Below are positions 49,438-58,060 of a stretch of DNA of 64,000 nt, piece by piece (the first letter of the stretch is position 1; each line of letters starts with the position of its first letter). Location: NCBI RefSeq assembly GCF_016925615.1, contig NZ_CP070499.1, positions 5,635,855 to 5,699,854 of the forward strand, read 5' to 3'. This DNA is from Natronosporangium hydrolyticum (GTDB taxonomy: Bacteria > Actinomycetota > Actinomycetes > Mycobacteriales > Micromonosporaceae). A program made the translations under genes and the position numbers. Under the pieces are notes generated by a model. The model did no database searches, was not told the origin of the DNA, and saw only the letters and a list, made by a program, of their open reading frames with translations.

Positions 49438-52400
49438 TCACCCGGTGGGGCGGGCCTCCGACTCGGCCACCAGCCCTTCCTCCACCACCCGGACCGCCAG
49501 CTCGGTCCGGGACGACACCCCCAACTTGCGCATCACCGACGCCAACTGGCCAGCTACCGTGCGGGGCGACTTGTGCAATACCTGGGCGATCTCCCGGTTG
49601 GTCTTGCCGGCGAGCACCAGCTTGATCACCTCTAGCTCGCGGGGCGACGGTTGGGTCCCGTAGCCGCGCCGGCCGCCCCGCCAAGGCCGCCGCACATCCA
49701 CCCCGTACTCCCGCAACTGCCGCCCGACCCGTTCTTCATCCGCCCGGGCGCCCAACTCCGCCAGCCCTTGCCAGACCCGGGTCAGCAGTTCCTGGCCCGA
49801 CTGCTCCGCCCCCTCGGCGAACAGGCACCGCGCCTGCCGCTCCTGCGCCAACAACACCTCGTACGGGCGGGGTAGCCGCTGCCAAGCCTCGGCGGCGGCC
49901 GCGTACCGGGCGGCGGCCGGCGCCCCCTGCCCCTCGGCGAGCAGCGCCTGGCAAGTCGCCAACCCGGCCAGGCTCGCCGGCACTGGCCGCTCCCGGACCC
50001 CCTGCTCGTACGCGGTCACCAGCTCGACGGCTTCGTTGAGCTTTCCGGCGGTGGTCAACGCCGCGACCCGGACCGGTGCCAGCGCGGTGGCGAACAGCCA
50101 CACCTGCTTCGACACCACCGGCGCGAGCGGCGCCGCGGTCACCGCCAGCGCCTCACCCACCCGGCCCTCGGCGAGGCGGAGCCGGCCCAGCCCGGCGGCG
50201 AGATCCAGCTCATCCTCGATGGCTCCGAAGTGGCGGGCGTCCCGCATGGCGGCGGTGAAGTACTCCTCACCCCGCCGCAGCGACCCGTCGACCGTATGCC
50301 ACCAGCCGAGCAGCCGCGCCGCGTTGAGCGCCACCAACGGCTCGGTATCTTCATCGTGCGCGACGGCGGTCAGCTGCGGCTCCAGCTCCTGCCAGTGACC
50401 GCTCAGCCAGGCCAGCTCCACCTCCCCGAAAGCGATCTTCGACCGGATCCGCGGATAGTGTTCGGCGTCGGCGAGCGCCATCCCTTCGGCCAGCCACCGC
50501 CGCGCCCGGTCGTACAGGCCCCACAAGGTCGCGGCGGTGCCAAAGTTGAGGCAGGCTCGACACCGCTGCCGCCGCAACGCCGGTGAGTCTGATTCGGATA
50601 CCGCCGGCAGTGCTGACGCGACCTGCCAACCCTCATCGTCCCCCAGCTGGAGCAGGGCCACGGCCCGGTCGGCCTGCAACGAGGTGCGCTCCACCGGAGA
50701 GAGCCGGCTGTGGTCGAGCGCGGCGGCGCGGCGCAGCCACTCCCGGTGCGCCTGCGCCCCCCACGGCCCGAGCCACGGCCATCCCAGATAGGTCATGACC
50801 CGCCCGGCCTCGGCGGTGTCCTGACCCAGGTGCGGGATGGCTCGTTCGAGCTCCGTCTGCGCCGCGGCCAGGTCGCCCTGCTGGGCGAGTAGCCGACCCA
50901 GCGGGTTGCGCAGCTGGGCCTGCTCGCGGTCGTTCAGACTCCCGGTCTCGACCACCCGCCGGAGCACCGCAACCACCCGCTGATGCAGCTCATCGACCTG
51001 CTCCCGGCGACCGAGGGCGATCGTCGCCAGCCGCCGCGCCAGCCGTAGCTGGGTCTCCGGCGGCAGCTGGTCGGCGGCGTGCAGCAACTCGGTGAGTAGC
51101 GCGGTCGCGGTGGTGTGGTCCCCGCCAGCGACCGCGCGCTCGGCCGCCTGCTCCGCGAAGTGACTCCACTTCTCGACCTGGTTGGCTTCCCGGAAGTGCC
51201 GGGTCAGCGCCACCACCGGCGGCGGGTCGAGCCGCTCCAACTGCTCACCGGCGAGCCGATGCAGGCGGCGCCGCTCCGCCCCGGGGATCGCCTCGTAGAC
51301 CACCTGGCTCATGAAGGCGTGCCGAAACGTCAACCGCAACCGTTCATCTTCCCGCAGCAGCCCGGAGGCGACAGCTTCGCTGATCGCCGCGGACATCGGC
51401 TCCGACGATGCCGGCGACACCGGGTCGGCGGCCGGCGGCACCGGGTCGGCCACAGCGCGGGAAGGGCCGCCGACCACACCCGCCACCACGGTCACGGTGT
51501 CCCCCGGAGTCGGCTCCGCGAACACCGCCGCTGCCTGGAGCACCTGTTGGGCGGGGCGGGTCAGCCGCTGCACCCGCTCCAGCACCGAATCCCGGATGGT
51601 CGGCGAGACCTGCAGATCGGGCAACAACCGCCGGACCCATTCACCGTTTCGGCGGAACAGATCGGCCCGGTCGCGGAGCAACCGGACCGACTCCTCCACC
51701 GCCAGCGGCACCCCGCCGGTCCGCTCGTGCAGAAACCGCGCGAACTCCATCGACACCGGCTCGTCACCGAGCATCGACGAGACCATCCCGGCGGTCTGCA
51801 ACACGTCCAGCGGCGCCAGCCCGATCCGCAGCTGGGTGGTGCCGACCGGCAGCCGCGACGACAGCCGGAGCAGCAGCGAGCCTGGCGGCACATCGGCCGG
51901 CCGGTACGTCACCAACAGACTGGGCGGCTCCGCCTGTTGGCGGGAGGCCCGGTGCGACGCCAGGAAAAGCAGGAACTCCATGGTGACCGGATCCGCCCAG
52001 TGGACGTCCTCGACGATCACGCCGGTAACGCCCATCGCCCGGATCAACTCCGCCAGCGCCCGGAACAGTCGATGCCGGGCAGCCTTCGCATCGTCCAGCG
52101 GGGCCGGTAGCGGCGGCAGATCATCTGCCCACTCCGGCAGCAACGGTCGCAGCGCACCGGCGAGCGCGGTCAACGGTAGGCCCGCCACCCCCTCACGCGC
52201 CTGCCGCACCGCGTCCACGATCGGGCCCAGCGTCAACGCCTCGCGAAACGGCGGGCACACCGCCACCAGCAGCCGGTGCCGCTGCCCGATCGGAGCAGCC
52301 AGGAACTCCTGCACCAGGCGACTCTTGCCAGCACCGGGCTCAGCCTCGACCAGGACCACGGCCGGAGGCTGCGACAGCGCCTGCCCGAGCGCCGCCACCT

Positions 52401-52470
52401 CGCGTTCACGCCCCATGAACGCGGGTGCGGAAATCTCAGACCGGGGGATAGCCTGCCGATCACCCACCAT
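49438..52470 (-). CDS. Large ATP-binding LuxR-family regulator (LAL type)
   Basis: The 1010-residue protein has an N-terminal STAND/AAA ATPase domain (FMGREREVAALGQAL, Walker A EAEPGAGKSRL, Walker B VIVEDVHWADP), a long TPR-like middle, and a C-terminal LuxR helix-turn-helix (SPRELEVIKLVLAGKTNREIAQVLHKSPRTVAGQL, in outline). LAL regulators activate secondary-metabolite or sugar genes in response to a ligand. No biosynthetic cluster adjoins it here. The start is at ATG 52470; the divergent spacer 52471-52662 leads to the aminotransferase. Confidence 0.92.
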   Translation of the reverse strand: MVGDRQAIPRSEISAPAFMGREREVAALGQALSQPPAVVLVEAEPGAGKSRLVQEFLAAPIGQRHRLLVAVCPPFREALTLGPIVDAVRQAREGVAGLPLTALAGALRPLLPEWADDLPPLPAPLDDAKAARHRLFRALAELIRAMGVTGVIVEDVHWADPVTMEFLLFLASHRASRQQAEPPSLLVTYRPADVPPGSLLLRLSSRLPVGTTQLRIGLAPLDVLQTAGMVSSMLGDEPVSMEFARFLHERTGGVPLAVEESVRLLRDRADLFRRNGEWVRRLLPDLQVSPTIRDSVLERVQRLTRPAQQVLQAAAVFAEPTPGDTVTVVAGVVGGPSRAVADPVPPAADPVSPASSEPMSAAISEAVASGLLREDERLRLTFRHAFMSQVVYEAIPGAERRRLHRLAGEQLERLDPPPVVALTRHFREANQVEKWSHFAEQAAERAVAGGDHTTATALLTELLHAADQLPPETQLRLARRLATIALGRREQVDELHQRVVAVLRRVVETGSLNDREQAQLRNPLGRLLAQQGDLAAAQTELERAIPHLGQDTAEAGRVMTYLGWPWLGPWGAQAHREWLRRAAALDHSRLSPVERTSLQADRAVALLQLGDDEGWQVASALPAVSESDSPALRRQRCRACLNFGTAATLWGLYDRARRWLAEGMALADAEHYPRIRSKIAFGEVELAWLSGHWQELEPQLTAVAHDEDTEPLVALNAARLLGWWHTVDGSLRRGEEYFTAAMRDARHFGAIEDELDLAAGLGRLRLAEGRVGEALAVTAAPLAPVVSKQVWLFATALAPVRVAALTTAGKLNEAVELVTAYEQGVRERPVPASLAGLATCQALLAEGQGAPAAARYAAAAEAWQRLPRPYEVLLAQERQARCLFAEGAEQSGQELLTRVWQGLAELGARADEERVGRQLREYGVDVRRPWRGGRRGYGTQPSPRELEVIKLVLAGKTNREIAQVLHKSPRTVAGQLASVMRKLGVSSRTELAVRVVEEGLVAESEARPTG

Positions 52471-52662
52471 TGTGAGCGAAACCTACCACCGACGAACGAG
52501 GGATGCCTCCGCTGAACGGACAGCGATCCCGCGGGACGTTTCCGGTGACGGCCAGGTGTCCGCATGACGGAAATCACCGCACGCGGCCGGGGTGAGCTGG
52601 CGAGAATCGATACCATCGACCGAACGACGGGTTGACGGTAGCTGAGCCGAGGGAGCAGCCCC

Positions 52663-54006
52663 ATGACCGGATCCGGCACCACCCTGGATGACTACACCGA
52701 CCGCTACGCGCAGCGGGTGCGGGGCATGACCGCCTCCGAGATCCGTGCCCTGTTCGCGGTCGCCAGCCGCCCGGAGGTGGTCTCACTCGCCGGCGGTGCG
52801 CCCTACGTCTCGGCGTTGCCACTCGACGCGGTCGGCGAGATGCTCGGCCGGCTCGCGCTGGACCACGGGGCCACCACCCTCCAGTACGGGATCGGCCAAG
52901 GCACCCTTGAGCTACGGGAACGCATCTGCGAGGTGATGGCGCTCTCGGGCATCGACGGAGACCTGGGCGCCTCCCCGGAAGACGTGGTGGTGACCGTCGG
53001 CGGCCAGCAGGCGCTCGACCTGGTCGCCCGGCTCTTCCTCGACCCCGGCGATGTGGTGATCGCGGAAGGCCCCACCTACGTCGGCGCGCTCGGCGCTTTC
53101 CAGGCCGCCCAGGCCGAGGTGGTGCACGTGGCCATGGACGACGACGGCCTGATCCCGGAGGCGTTGGAGGCGGCGATCACCCAGGTGGCTGCCGCCGGCA
53201 AGCGGGCGAAGTTCCTCTACACCATCCCTACCTACCAGAACCCGGCCGGCGTCACCCTCTCCGAACCCCGCCGCGAGCGGGTGCTCGAGATCTGCGAGCG
53301 CGCCGGGCTCCTGGTGGTCGAGGACGACCCGTACGGCCAGCTCGGGTTCGAGGGCGACGCCCCCGCCCCGCTGCGGGCCCGCCGCCGAGACGGGGTCTTC
53401 TACCTCTCCACCTTCTCCAAGACCTTCGCCCCGGGCTTCCGGGTCGGCTGGGTGCTCGCCCCCCACGCGGTCCGGGAGAAGCTCGTGATCGCCAGCGAAG
53501 CGCAGATCCTCTGTCCCAGCGCCTACGCACAGGCCGCGGTCACCGCGTACCTCACCAGCATGCCCTGGCGCGAGCAGCTCAAGTCGTACCGGGAGATCTA
53601 CCGCGACCGACGCGACGCGCTGCTGGACTCGTTGACTCAGTTGATGCCCGAGGGCAGCCACTGGACCCGCCCCGCTGGCGGGCTGTTCGTCTGGGCAACG
53701 CTGCCGGACGGGCTCGACGCCAAGGCGATGGTGCCCCGGGCGTTGAGCGCCCGGGTCGCGTACGTGCCCGGCACCGGCTTTTACGCCGACGGTGACGGCA
53801 CCGCCAACCTTCGGCTCAACTTCTCGTTCTCCGCGCCCGACCGGATCCGGGAGGGGGTCCGTCGACTCGCCAGCGTCGTCGAGCAGGAGCTCTCGATGCG
53901 GAGCGTCTTCGGTGCGGTTCATCGCGGCGGGGCGCCCGATGATCCGGTGACGCTGCTCGACGTCGCTGAGGCTGGCCCACCACCGCAGCCGGAGAGCGGG
54001 CGGTGA
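52663..54006 (+). CDS. PLP-dependent aminotransferase (2-aminoadipate type)
   Basis: The 447-residue enzyme has VVTVGGQQALDLVARLF, IPTYQNPAGVTLS, VVEDDPYGQLGF and STFSKTFAPGFRVGW with the PLP-binding Lys, followed by LRLNFSFS with the carboxylate-binding Arg. There is no GntR DNA-binding domain, so it is the stand-alone LysN/MocR-type aminotransferase. The final 40 residues are Pro/Glu-rich. It overlaps the next gene by 4 nt. The fragment at 1-411 is a paralogue. Confidence 0.92.
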   Translation: MTGSGTTLDDYTDRYAQRVRGMTASEIRALFAVASRPEVVSLAGGAPYVSALPLDAVGEMLGRLALDHGATTLQYGIGQGTLELRERICEVMALSGIDGDLGASPEDVVVTVGGQQALDLVARLFLDPGDVVIAEGPTYVGALGAFQAAQAEVVHVAMDDDGLIPEALEAAITQVAAAGKRAKFLYTIPTYQNPAGVTLSEPRRERVLEICERAGLLVVEDDPYGQLGFEGDAPAPLRARRRDGVFYLSTFSKTFAPGFRVGWVLAPHAVREKLVIASEAQILCPSAYAQAAVTAYLTSMPWREQLKSYREIYRDRRDALLDSLTQLMPEGSHWTRPAGGLFVWATLPDGLDAKAMVPRALSARVAYVPGTGFYADGDGTANLRLNFSFSAPDRIREGVRRLASVVEQELSMRSVFGAVHRGGAPDDPVTLLDVAEAGPPPQPESGR

Positions 54007-54956
54007 GCCCGCGGGTCCTGGTCCTCGCCGGCGGTCTGTCGCACGAGCGGGAGGTCTCGCTGAAGTCGGGGCGACGCGTGCTCGACGCCCTCCGGACCGC
54101 TGGCGTCGAGGCGGAGCTGCACGACGCCGACGTGAGTCTGCTGCCGCTGCTCGCGGCCGACCCGCCGGACGCGGTGGTGATCGCCCTGCACGGCGCGACC
54201 GGCGAGGACGGCTCGCTGCGGGGGGTGCTCGACCTGTGCGGGGTGCCGTACGTCGGCGGCGATGCCCGCGCCGCCCGGCTCGCCTGGGATAAGCCTTCCG
54301 CCAAGACGGTGCTGCGCGAGCACGGCATCCCGACGCCCGACTGGGTGGCGCTGCCCCACGAACGCTTCTCGGAGCTGGGCGCGGTGGCGGTGCTGGAACG
54401 CATCGTCGCCCGGCTCGGCACGCCGCTGATGGTCAAGCCGGCGCAGGGTGGTTCGGGCCTCGGCGCGGCGGTGGTCAGCGACACCGAATCTCTGCCGGCG
54501 GCGATGGTGGGCTGCTTCGCCTACGACCAGACCGCGCTGGTGGAGCGCTACGTTCCCGGCGCCGATGTCGCGGTCACCATCCTCGACCTGGGCGATGGGC
54601 CGCGGGCGCTGCCGGCGGTGGAGATCGTGCCGCAGGGCGGCGTCTACGACTACGCCGCCCGCTACACCGCGGGCCTCACCACGTGGCACGCGCCGGCCCG
54701 ACTTACCGAGCCGGTCAGCGAGCGGGTCGCCGCGACCGCGCTCGCGGCGCATCAGGCCCTCGGCCTACGGGACCTGTCCCGGGTCGACCTGATCGTCGAC
54801 GCGGAGGGCGCGCCGCACGTGCTGGAGGTGACGGTGGCGCCGGGGATGACCGAGACGTCGCTGCTGCCGATGGCGATCCACGCCGCGTCGCTGGAGCTCG
54901 GCGATGTCTTCACCGCCCTGGTCGGCCGGGCGGCGGCCCGCTCCGGCCAGGGCTGA
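54003..54956 (+). CDS. D-alanine--D-alanine ligase-like ATP-grasp protein
   Basis: The 317-residue protein has the Ddl outline: GGLSHEREVSLKSG (canonical GGxSxEHEVS is slightly altered), LHGATGEDGSLRGVLDLCGVPYVGG, MVKPAQGGSGLGAAVV and LEVTVAPGMTETS. In the last, the Mg-binding Asn of EVNTxPGMT is Thr. It starts at GTG 54003 in the overlap with the aminotransferase gene. It may join D-Ala or other amino acids; the altered residues raise doubt about the standard reaction. Confidence 0.82.
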   Translation: MSPRVLVLAGGLSHEREVSLKSGRRVLDALRTAGVEAELHDADVSLLPLLAADPPDAVVIALHGATGEDGSLRGVLDLCGVPYVGGDARAARLAWDKPSAKTVLREHGIPTPDWVALPHERFSELGAVAVLERIVARLGTPLMVKPAQGGSGLGAAVVSDTESLPAAMVGCFAYDQTALVERYVPGADVAVTILDLGDGPRALPAVEIVPQGGVYDYAARYTAGLTTWHAPARLTEPVSERVAATALAAHQALGLRDLSRVDLIVDAEGAPHVLEVTVAPGMTETSLLPMAIHAASLELGDVFTALVGRAAARSGQG

Positions 54957-54986
54957 CCCCAGCAACCACCGCCCGACCTGATCTCG

Positions 54987-55964
54987 CTAGCTCCGCGGGT
55001 CGGCAGCGCCGGGCGAGGCCGGCGCAACACTGCCGGTCGGCTGGGTCTCCCCGGCCGGCGGCGATTCGGAGCTGGCGCTCCCGTCCGGGTCACTCATCCG
55101 ACCGCCGGCCAGCGCATCATCTTGCGCCGCAACCCCGTGCGATGCCGCCGGCTCCTCGTGGCTGCCGTTCGGGCCGTGCCCGTCGCCAGCCGACTCGACG
55201 CCGCGACCTTCACCGGCGTCGTCGTCCGCGCCATGGCGCTCACCGGCGCCGTCGTCCGCGCCGTGACCCTTGCCGACGCCGCGGTACCCACCGGAAGCGG
55301 CACCGGCGCCGCCGTTACCGGGGGCGGTCGACGGCCGAGCGCCGCCGGGCTCGCCGGGAGCCGGCACCAACTGTTCGAAGGATGCCGGAGCCTGCCAGTT
55401 GATGTGCGGCGGCTCGGCCAGCGGCGTACCGCCGAACTCGGCCAGCCAGGCAGCGATCAGGGCGAGATTCTCCCGCCACTGCACCTCGCTCACCGGCGGC
55501 AGAATCTCATCCCACAAGGTGAGGAAGGTGCCGCGCAGCTGAAGCCGACCGTAGGGCCGAGCCATGAACCAGACGTGCAGGTGGGCGGCCCCGTCGCCCC
55601 AACGATTCATGTGGACCCGCGCGACGCCCTCCAGGGAACGGATCGCCCGCTCCAGGCGTACTGACATGACGCCCAGCTCGGCCGCGAGCATGTTCGGCAG
55701 GTCCCCCAAGTCAAGGTGGGAGCGGGACTCCAGGATCAGCACCATCGGGAGTCCGCTTGGCCGGTCCATGCTACGGACCCGCCAGTTGTCGTTGACCCAG
55801 ATGTATGCGCTGTCGGGCGTCTGGCACTTGGCGCAGTCTGCCTTGTCTTCGCCCCTGCGCGGCGGCTCGACCGCCACCGGCTCATCGAGCTGCTTGATCT
55901 GCAGCTTGCCTTCGAACGGGAACGAGGGCCACTGCACGAAGGAGGGTAGGGAGGTCTCGGACAC
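54987..55964 (-). CDS. HIT-like domain protein with disordered tail
   Basis: The 325-residue product begins VSETSLPSFVQWPS and contains a Cys pair (DCAKC), WVNDNWRVRS, ILESRSHLDLGDLP and GDGAAHLHVWFMARP, which resembles the HxHx segment of histidine-triad proteins. From about residue 210 it is Gly/Ala/Asp-rich with imperfect GHGADD repeats and likely disordered. The start is GTG 55962-55964 with no ribosome-binding site, so a leaderless transcript is possible. Function unknown. Confidence 0.7.
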   Translation of the reverse strand: MSETSLPSFVQWPSFPFEGKLQIKQLDEPVAVEPPRRGEDKADCAKCQTPDSAYIWVNDNWRVRSMDRPSGLPMVLILESRSHLDLGDLPNMLAAELGVMSVRLERAIRSLEGVARVHMNRWGDGAAHLHVWFMARPYGRLQLRGTFLTLWDEILPPVSEVQWRENLALIAAWLAEFGGTPLAEPPHINWQAPASFEQLVPAPGEPGGARPSTAPGNGGAGAASGGYRGVGKGHGADDGAGERHGADDDAGEGRGVESAGDGHGPNGSHEEPAASHGVAAQDDALAGGRMSDPDGSASSESPPAGETQPTGSVAPASPGAADPRS

Positions 55965-56080
55965 GACGATGAGCGTAGCTGACCTGACCCCAACAGACCT
56001 CACCCGGAAGGCTCGTCCGGCCCGGTTCCCGCGGCGACTGTGAGCCGTAGTCCACAGGCCTGCACCCCCATCCACACGGT

Positions 56081-56094
56081 GTTTCACGTGGAAC
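56081..56094. promoter_or_regulatory. parS-like site
   Basis: GTTTCACGTGGAAC differs by one base from the actinobacterial parS core GTTTCACGTGAAAC. It lies in the spacer between the HIT-like and DUF1707 genes. ParB would bind here to start the partition complex. Confidence 0.85.
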
Positions 56095-56103
56095 GCGCCC
56101 CCC

Positions 56104-56125
56104 TGTGGATAAGTTCTGTGGATGA
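56104..56125. promoter_or_regulatory. DnaA-box pair
   Basis: TGTGGATAA at 56104-56112 is the exact complement of the DnaA box TTATCCACA; TGTGGATGA at 56117-56125 differs by one base. They lie 10-31 nt from the parS-like site, about 8 kb from the origin side. Confidence 0.6.
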
Positions 56126-56219
56126 CGCACCACCCGGATCGCAACCGCCCAAGTCTCGATTCCCGCCAACCCCGTTTAAGCTGGAGTCCGATTCCTCACC
56201 TCGACAACAAGGAGACACC

Positions 56220-56903
56220 GTGGGTACGGAGACGGGGCCGCAAGTGCCGCCGGAGGGGTCGCGGGCGGCCGAGAACCCGCCAGCGTTGCGCGCATCGGAC
56301 GAGGAACGCCACCAGCTCGTGGAGCTCCTAGGCGAGCACGCCGCCGCGGGCCGCCTCTCCCTCGGTGAACTTGAGGAACGAGTGGGGCGCGCCTACGCCG
56401 CGGTGACCCAGGCGGAGCTCGCCGAGCTGACTCGGGACCTCCCCGGACGTTCGGCCGCCGCACAAGAGGTGGCGGAGCGACCAGAGAAGAAGCGGCGGTC
56501 CCGCTGGCTCTTCGCGATCCTGGGTGGGTCGACCCGCCGGGAGCGGCGGTACGGCGAGCAGATCAACGTCATCTCGATCATGGGCGGCGATGATCTCGAC
56601 CTCCGGGAGGTCGAGATCGAGGGGTCCGAACTCGTTATTAACGCGGTCTCAATCATGGGCGGCGCGACCGTCTACGTGCCGGACACGGTGGACGTGGAGA
56701 TCACCGGCCCGACGATCATAGGTGGCAACGATGAGCGCGGAAGTCAGCGCGCCGCCCGAACTGGAGCCCCGCTGATCCGCATCCGCGCCTTCGCCCTTCT
56801 GGGCGGGATCGACGTCTGGCGGCTACCGGCTGAGTCGCGCGGGAAGCGACTGAAGGAGGCCCGCCGCGACGCGAAGGCCCTTGAGAAACGCGGTGAAGGG
56901 TAG
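56220..56903 (+). CDS. DUF1707 domain protein with LiaF-like C-terminus
   Basis: The 227-residue product starts at GTG 56220 after AAGGAG. Residues about 23-75 are a DUF1707/SHOCT-like domain (LRASDEERHQLVELLGEHAAAGRLSL, in outline: RASDEERHQLVELL, GRLSLGELEERV), and the remainder is a beta-rich domain of the LiaF C-terminal type (INVISIMGGDDL, AVSIMGGATVYV, FALLGGIDVW). No membrane helix is seen. Such proteins are thought to respond to envelope state; function here is unknown. Confidence 0.85.
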   Translation: MGTETGPQVPPEGSRAAENPPALRASDEERHQLVELLGEHAAAGRLSLGELEERVGRAYAAVTQAELAELTRDLPGRSAAAQEVAERPEKKRRSRWLFAILGGSTRRERRYGEQINVISIMGGDDLDLREVEIEGSELVINAVSIMGGATVYVPDTVDVEITGPTIIGGNDERGSQRAARTGAPLIRIRAFALLGGIDVWRLPAESRGKRLKEARRDAKALEKRGEG

Positions 56904-56905
56904 CG

Positions 56906-56973
56906 CTGGTTCCACGTGAAACGGCGGCCCCCCACCCGGTCGGGTGGGGGGCCGCCGTTTCACGTGGAACCAG
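56906..56973. terminator. Bidirectional hairpin containing two parS-like sites
   Basis: Two perfect 32-bp arms, 56906-56937 and 56942-56973, flank GGTC. The outer part of each arm holds a parS-like core, GTTCCACGTGAAAC at 56909-56922 and GTTTCACGTGGAAC at 56957-56970; the inner part is a GGCGGCCCCCCACCC stem. It lies exactly between the convergent DUF1707 and parB stops (3 and 20 nt), so it should terminate both transcripts and also bind ParB. Confidence 0.9.
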
Positions 56974-56992
56974 AACGCCGAAAGCGGGGGCT

Positions 56993-58060
56993 TCACTCCT
57001 GCAGCGACTGTTCCTGCTCTACCCCGATCAGGTCAACGATCCGCTCCAGATCGTCAACGGTGGCGAACTCGATAGTGATCTTGCCTTTGCTGCGACCAAG
57101 GTCGACCTTGACCCGGGTGTCGAACCGGTCTGAGAGCCGGTCGGCAAGGTCGGTCAGCGCCGGGGAGTGGGGCTTGTTCCGCCGTTTGGCGGCGGCCTTC
57201 CGGCCGCTCTCCGGATCCGCCAGCACCAGCGCAACCGCTTCCTCGGTGGCCCGGACCGACATCCCCTCGGCCACCACCCGGGATGCGAGCGCCTCCTGCG
57301 CGTCGTGGTCCTCCAAACTCAGCAACGCCCGAGCATGCCCCGCCGACAGCACACCGGCGGCCACTCGACGCTGCACCGGCGCAGGAAGGTTCAACAGCCG
57401 GATGGTGTTCGAGATCTGCGGCCGGCTCCGGCCGATTCGCCGACCCAGCTCCTCGTGCGTCGCGCCGAACTCCTCCAGCAGCTGTTGGTAGGCGGCCGCC
57501 TCCTCCAGCGGGTTCAGGTCGACACGGTGGATGTTCTCCAGCAACGCGTCCCGCAGCATCGCGTCGTCACGGGTGTCGCGCACCATCGCGGGGATGGTCT
57601 CCCGCCCGACCGCCTGGGCCGCTCGCCACCGGCGTTCACCCATCACCAGCTCGTACTTGTCGGCCCCCAGCTCCCGGACCACGACCGGTTGGAGCAGCCC
57701 GACCTCCTGGATCGAGGTCTTCAGCTCCTCCAACGCCTCCTCATCAAAGGCGTGTCGTGGCTGTTTGGGGTTGGGCACGATCGCCGTGGTGGGGATCTCG
57801 GCTAGCCGAACGCCGGGCACCGGCGCCAAGGCGGGCTCCGGTGCGATCGGCTCCGGTGCGATCGGCTCCGGTGCGATCGGCTCCGGTGCGATCGGCTCCG
57901 CCAGCGGCGACTCTGGCGGGGCCACCGCTGCTGCTACCGCCGGCTCCTCGGCCACGGGGGCGGGCGCAGCAGGCGGCGGGGCGGGCGGCGGGTCCGCCGC
58001 CCCGGTCGGGATCAACGCCCCGAGGCCCCGGCCCAGGCCTCCACGTGGACGGCTCTTCAT
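56993..58060 (-). CDS. parB: Chromosome partition protein ParB
   Basis: The 355-residue protein has a Pro/Ala/Glu-rich N-terminus (about 1-95) and the ParB/Srx CTPase domain ([46 protein letters not shown]), the helix-turn-helix ([21 protein letters not shown]) that reads parS, and a C-terminal dimerisation part. Four tandem APEPI repeats sit in the N-terminus. The ATG overlaps the parA stop by 4 nt. Confidence 0.96.
   Translation of the reverse strand: MKSRPRGGLGRGLGALIPTGAADPPPAPPPAAPAPVAEEPAVAAAVAPPESPLAEPIAPEPIAPEPIAPEPIAPEPALAPVPGVRLAEIPTTAIVPNPKQPRHAFDEEALEELKTSIQEVGLLQPVVVRELGADKYELVMGERRWRAAQAVGRETIPAMVRDTRDDAMLRDALLENIHRVDLNPLEEAAAYQQLLEEFGATHEELGRRIGRSRPQISNTIRLLNLPAPVQRRVAAGVLSAGHARALLSLEDHDAQEALASRVVAEGMSVRATEEAVALVLADPESGRKAAAKRRNKPHSPALTDLADRLSDRFDTRVKVDLGRSKGKITIEFATVDDLERIVDLIGVEQEQSLQE
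57836..57895. repeat. Four tandem 15-bp units in parB
   Basis: CTCCGGTGCGATCGG occurs four times without a change (57836-57850, 57851-57865, 57866-57880, 57881-57895). It encodes the Pro-Glu-Pro-Ile-Ala repeats near the N-terminus of ParB. Confidence 0.93.

Noticed and set aside
58036..58050. CCACGTGGA near the start of parB as a possible parS site
   Set aside because: Only the central CACGTG matches; the outer GTTT/AAAC bases are absent.
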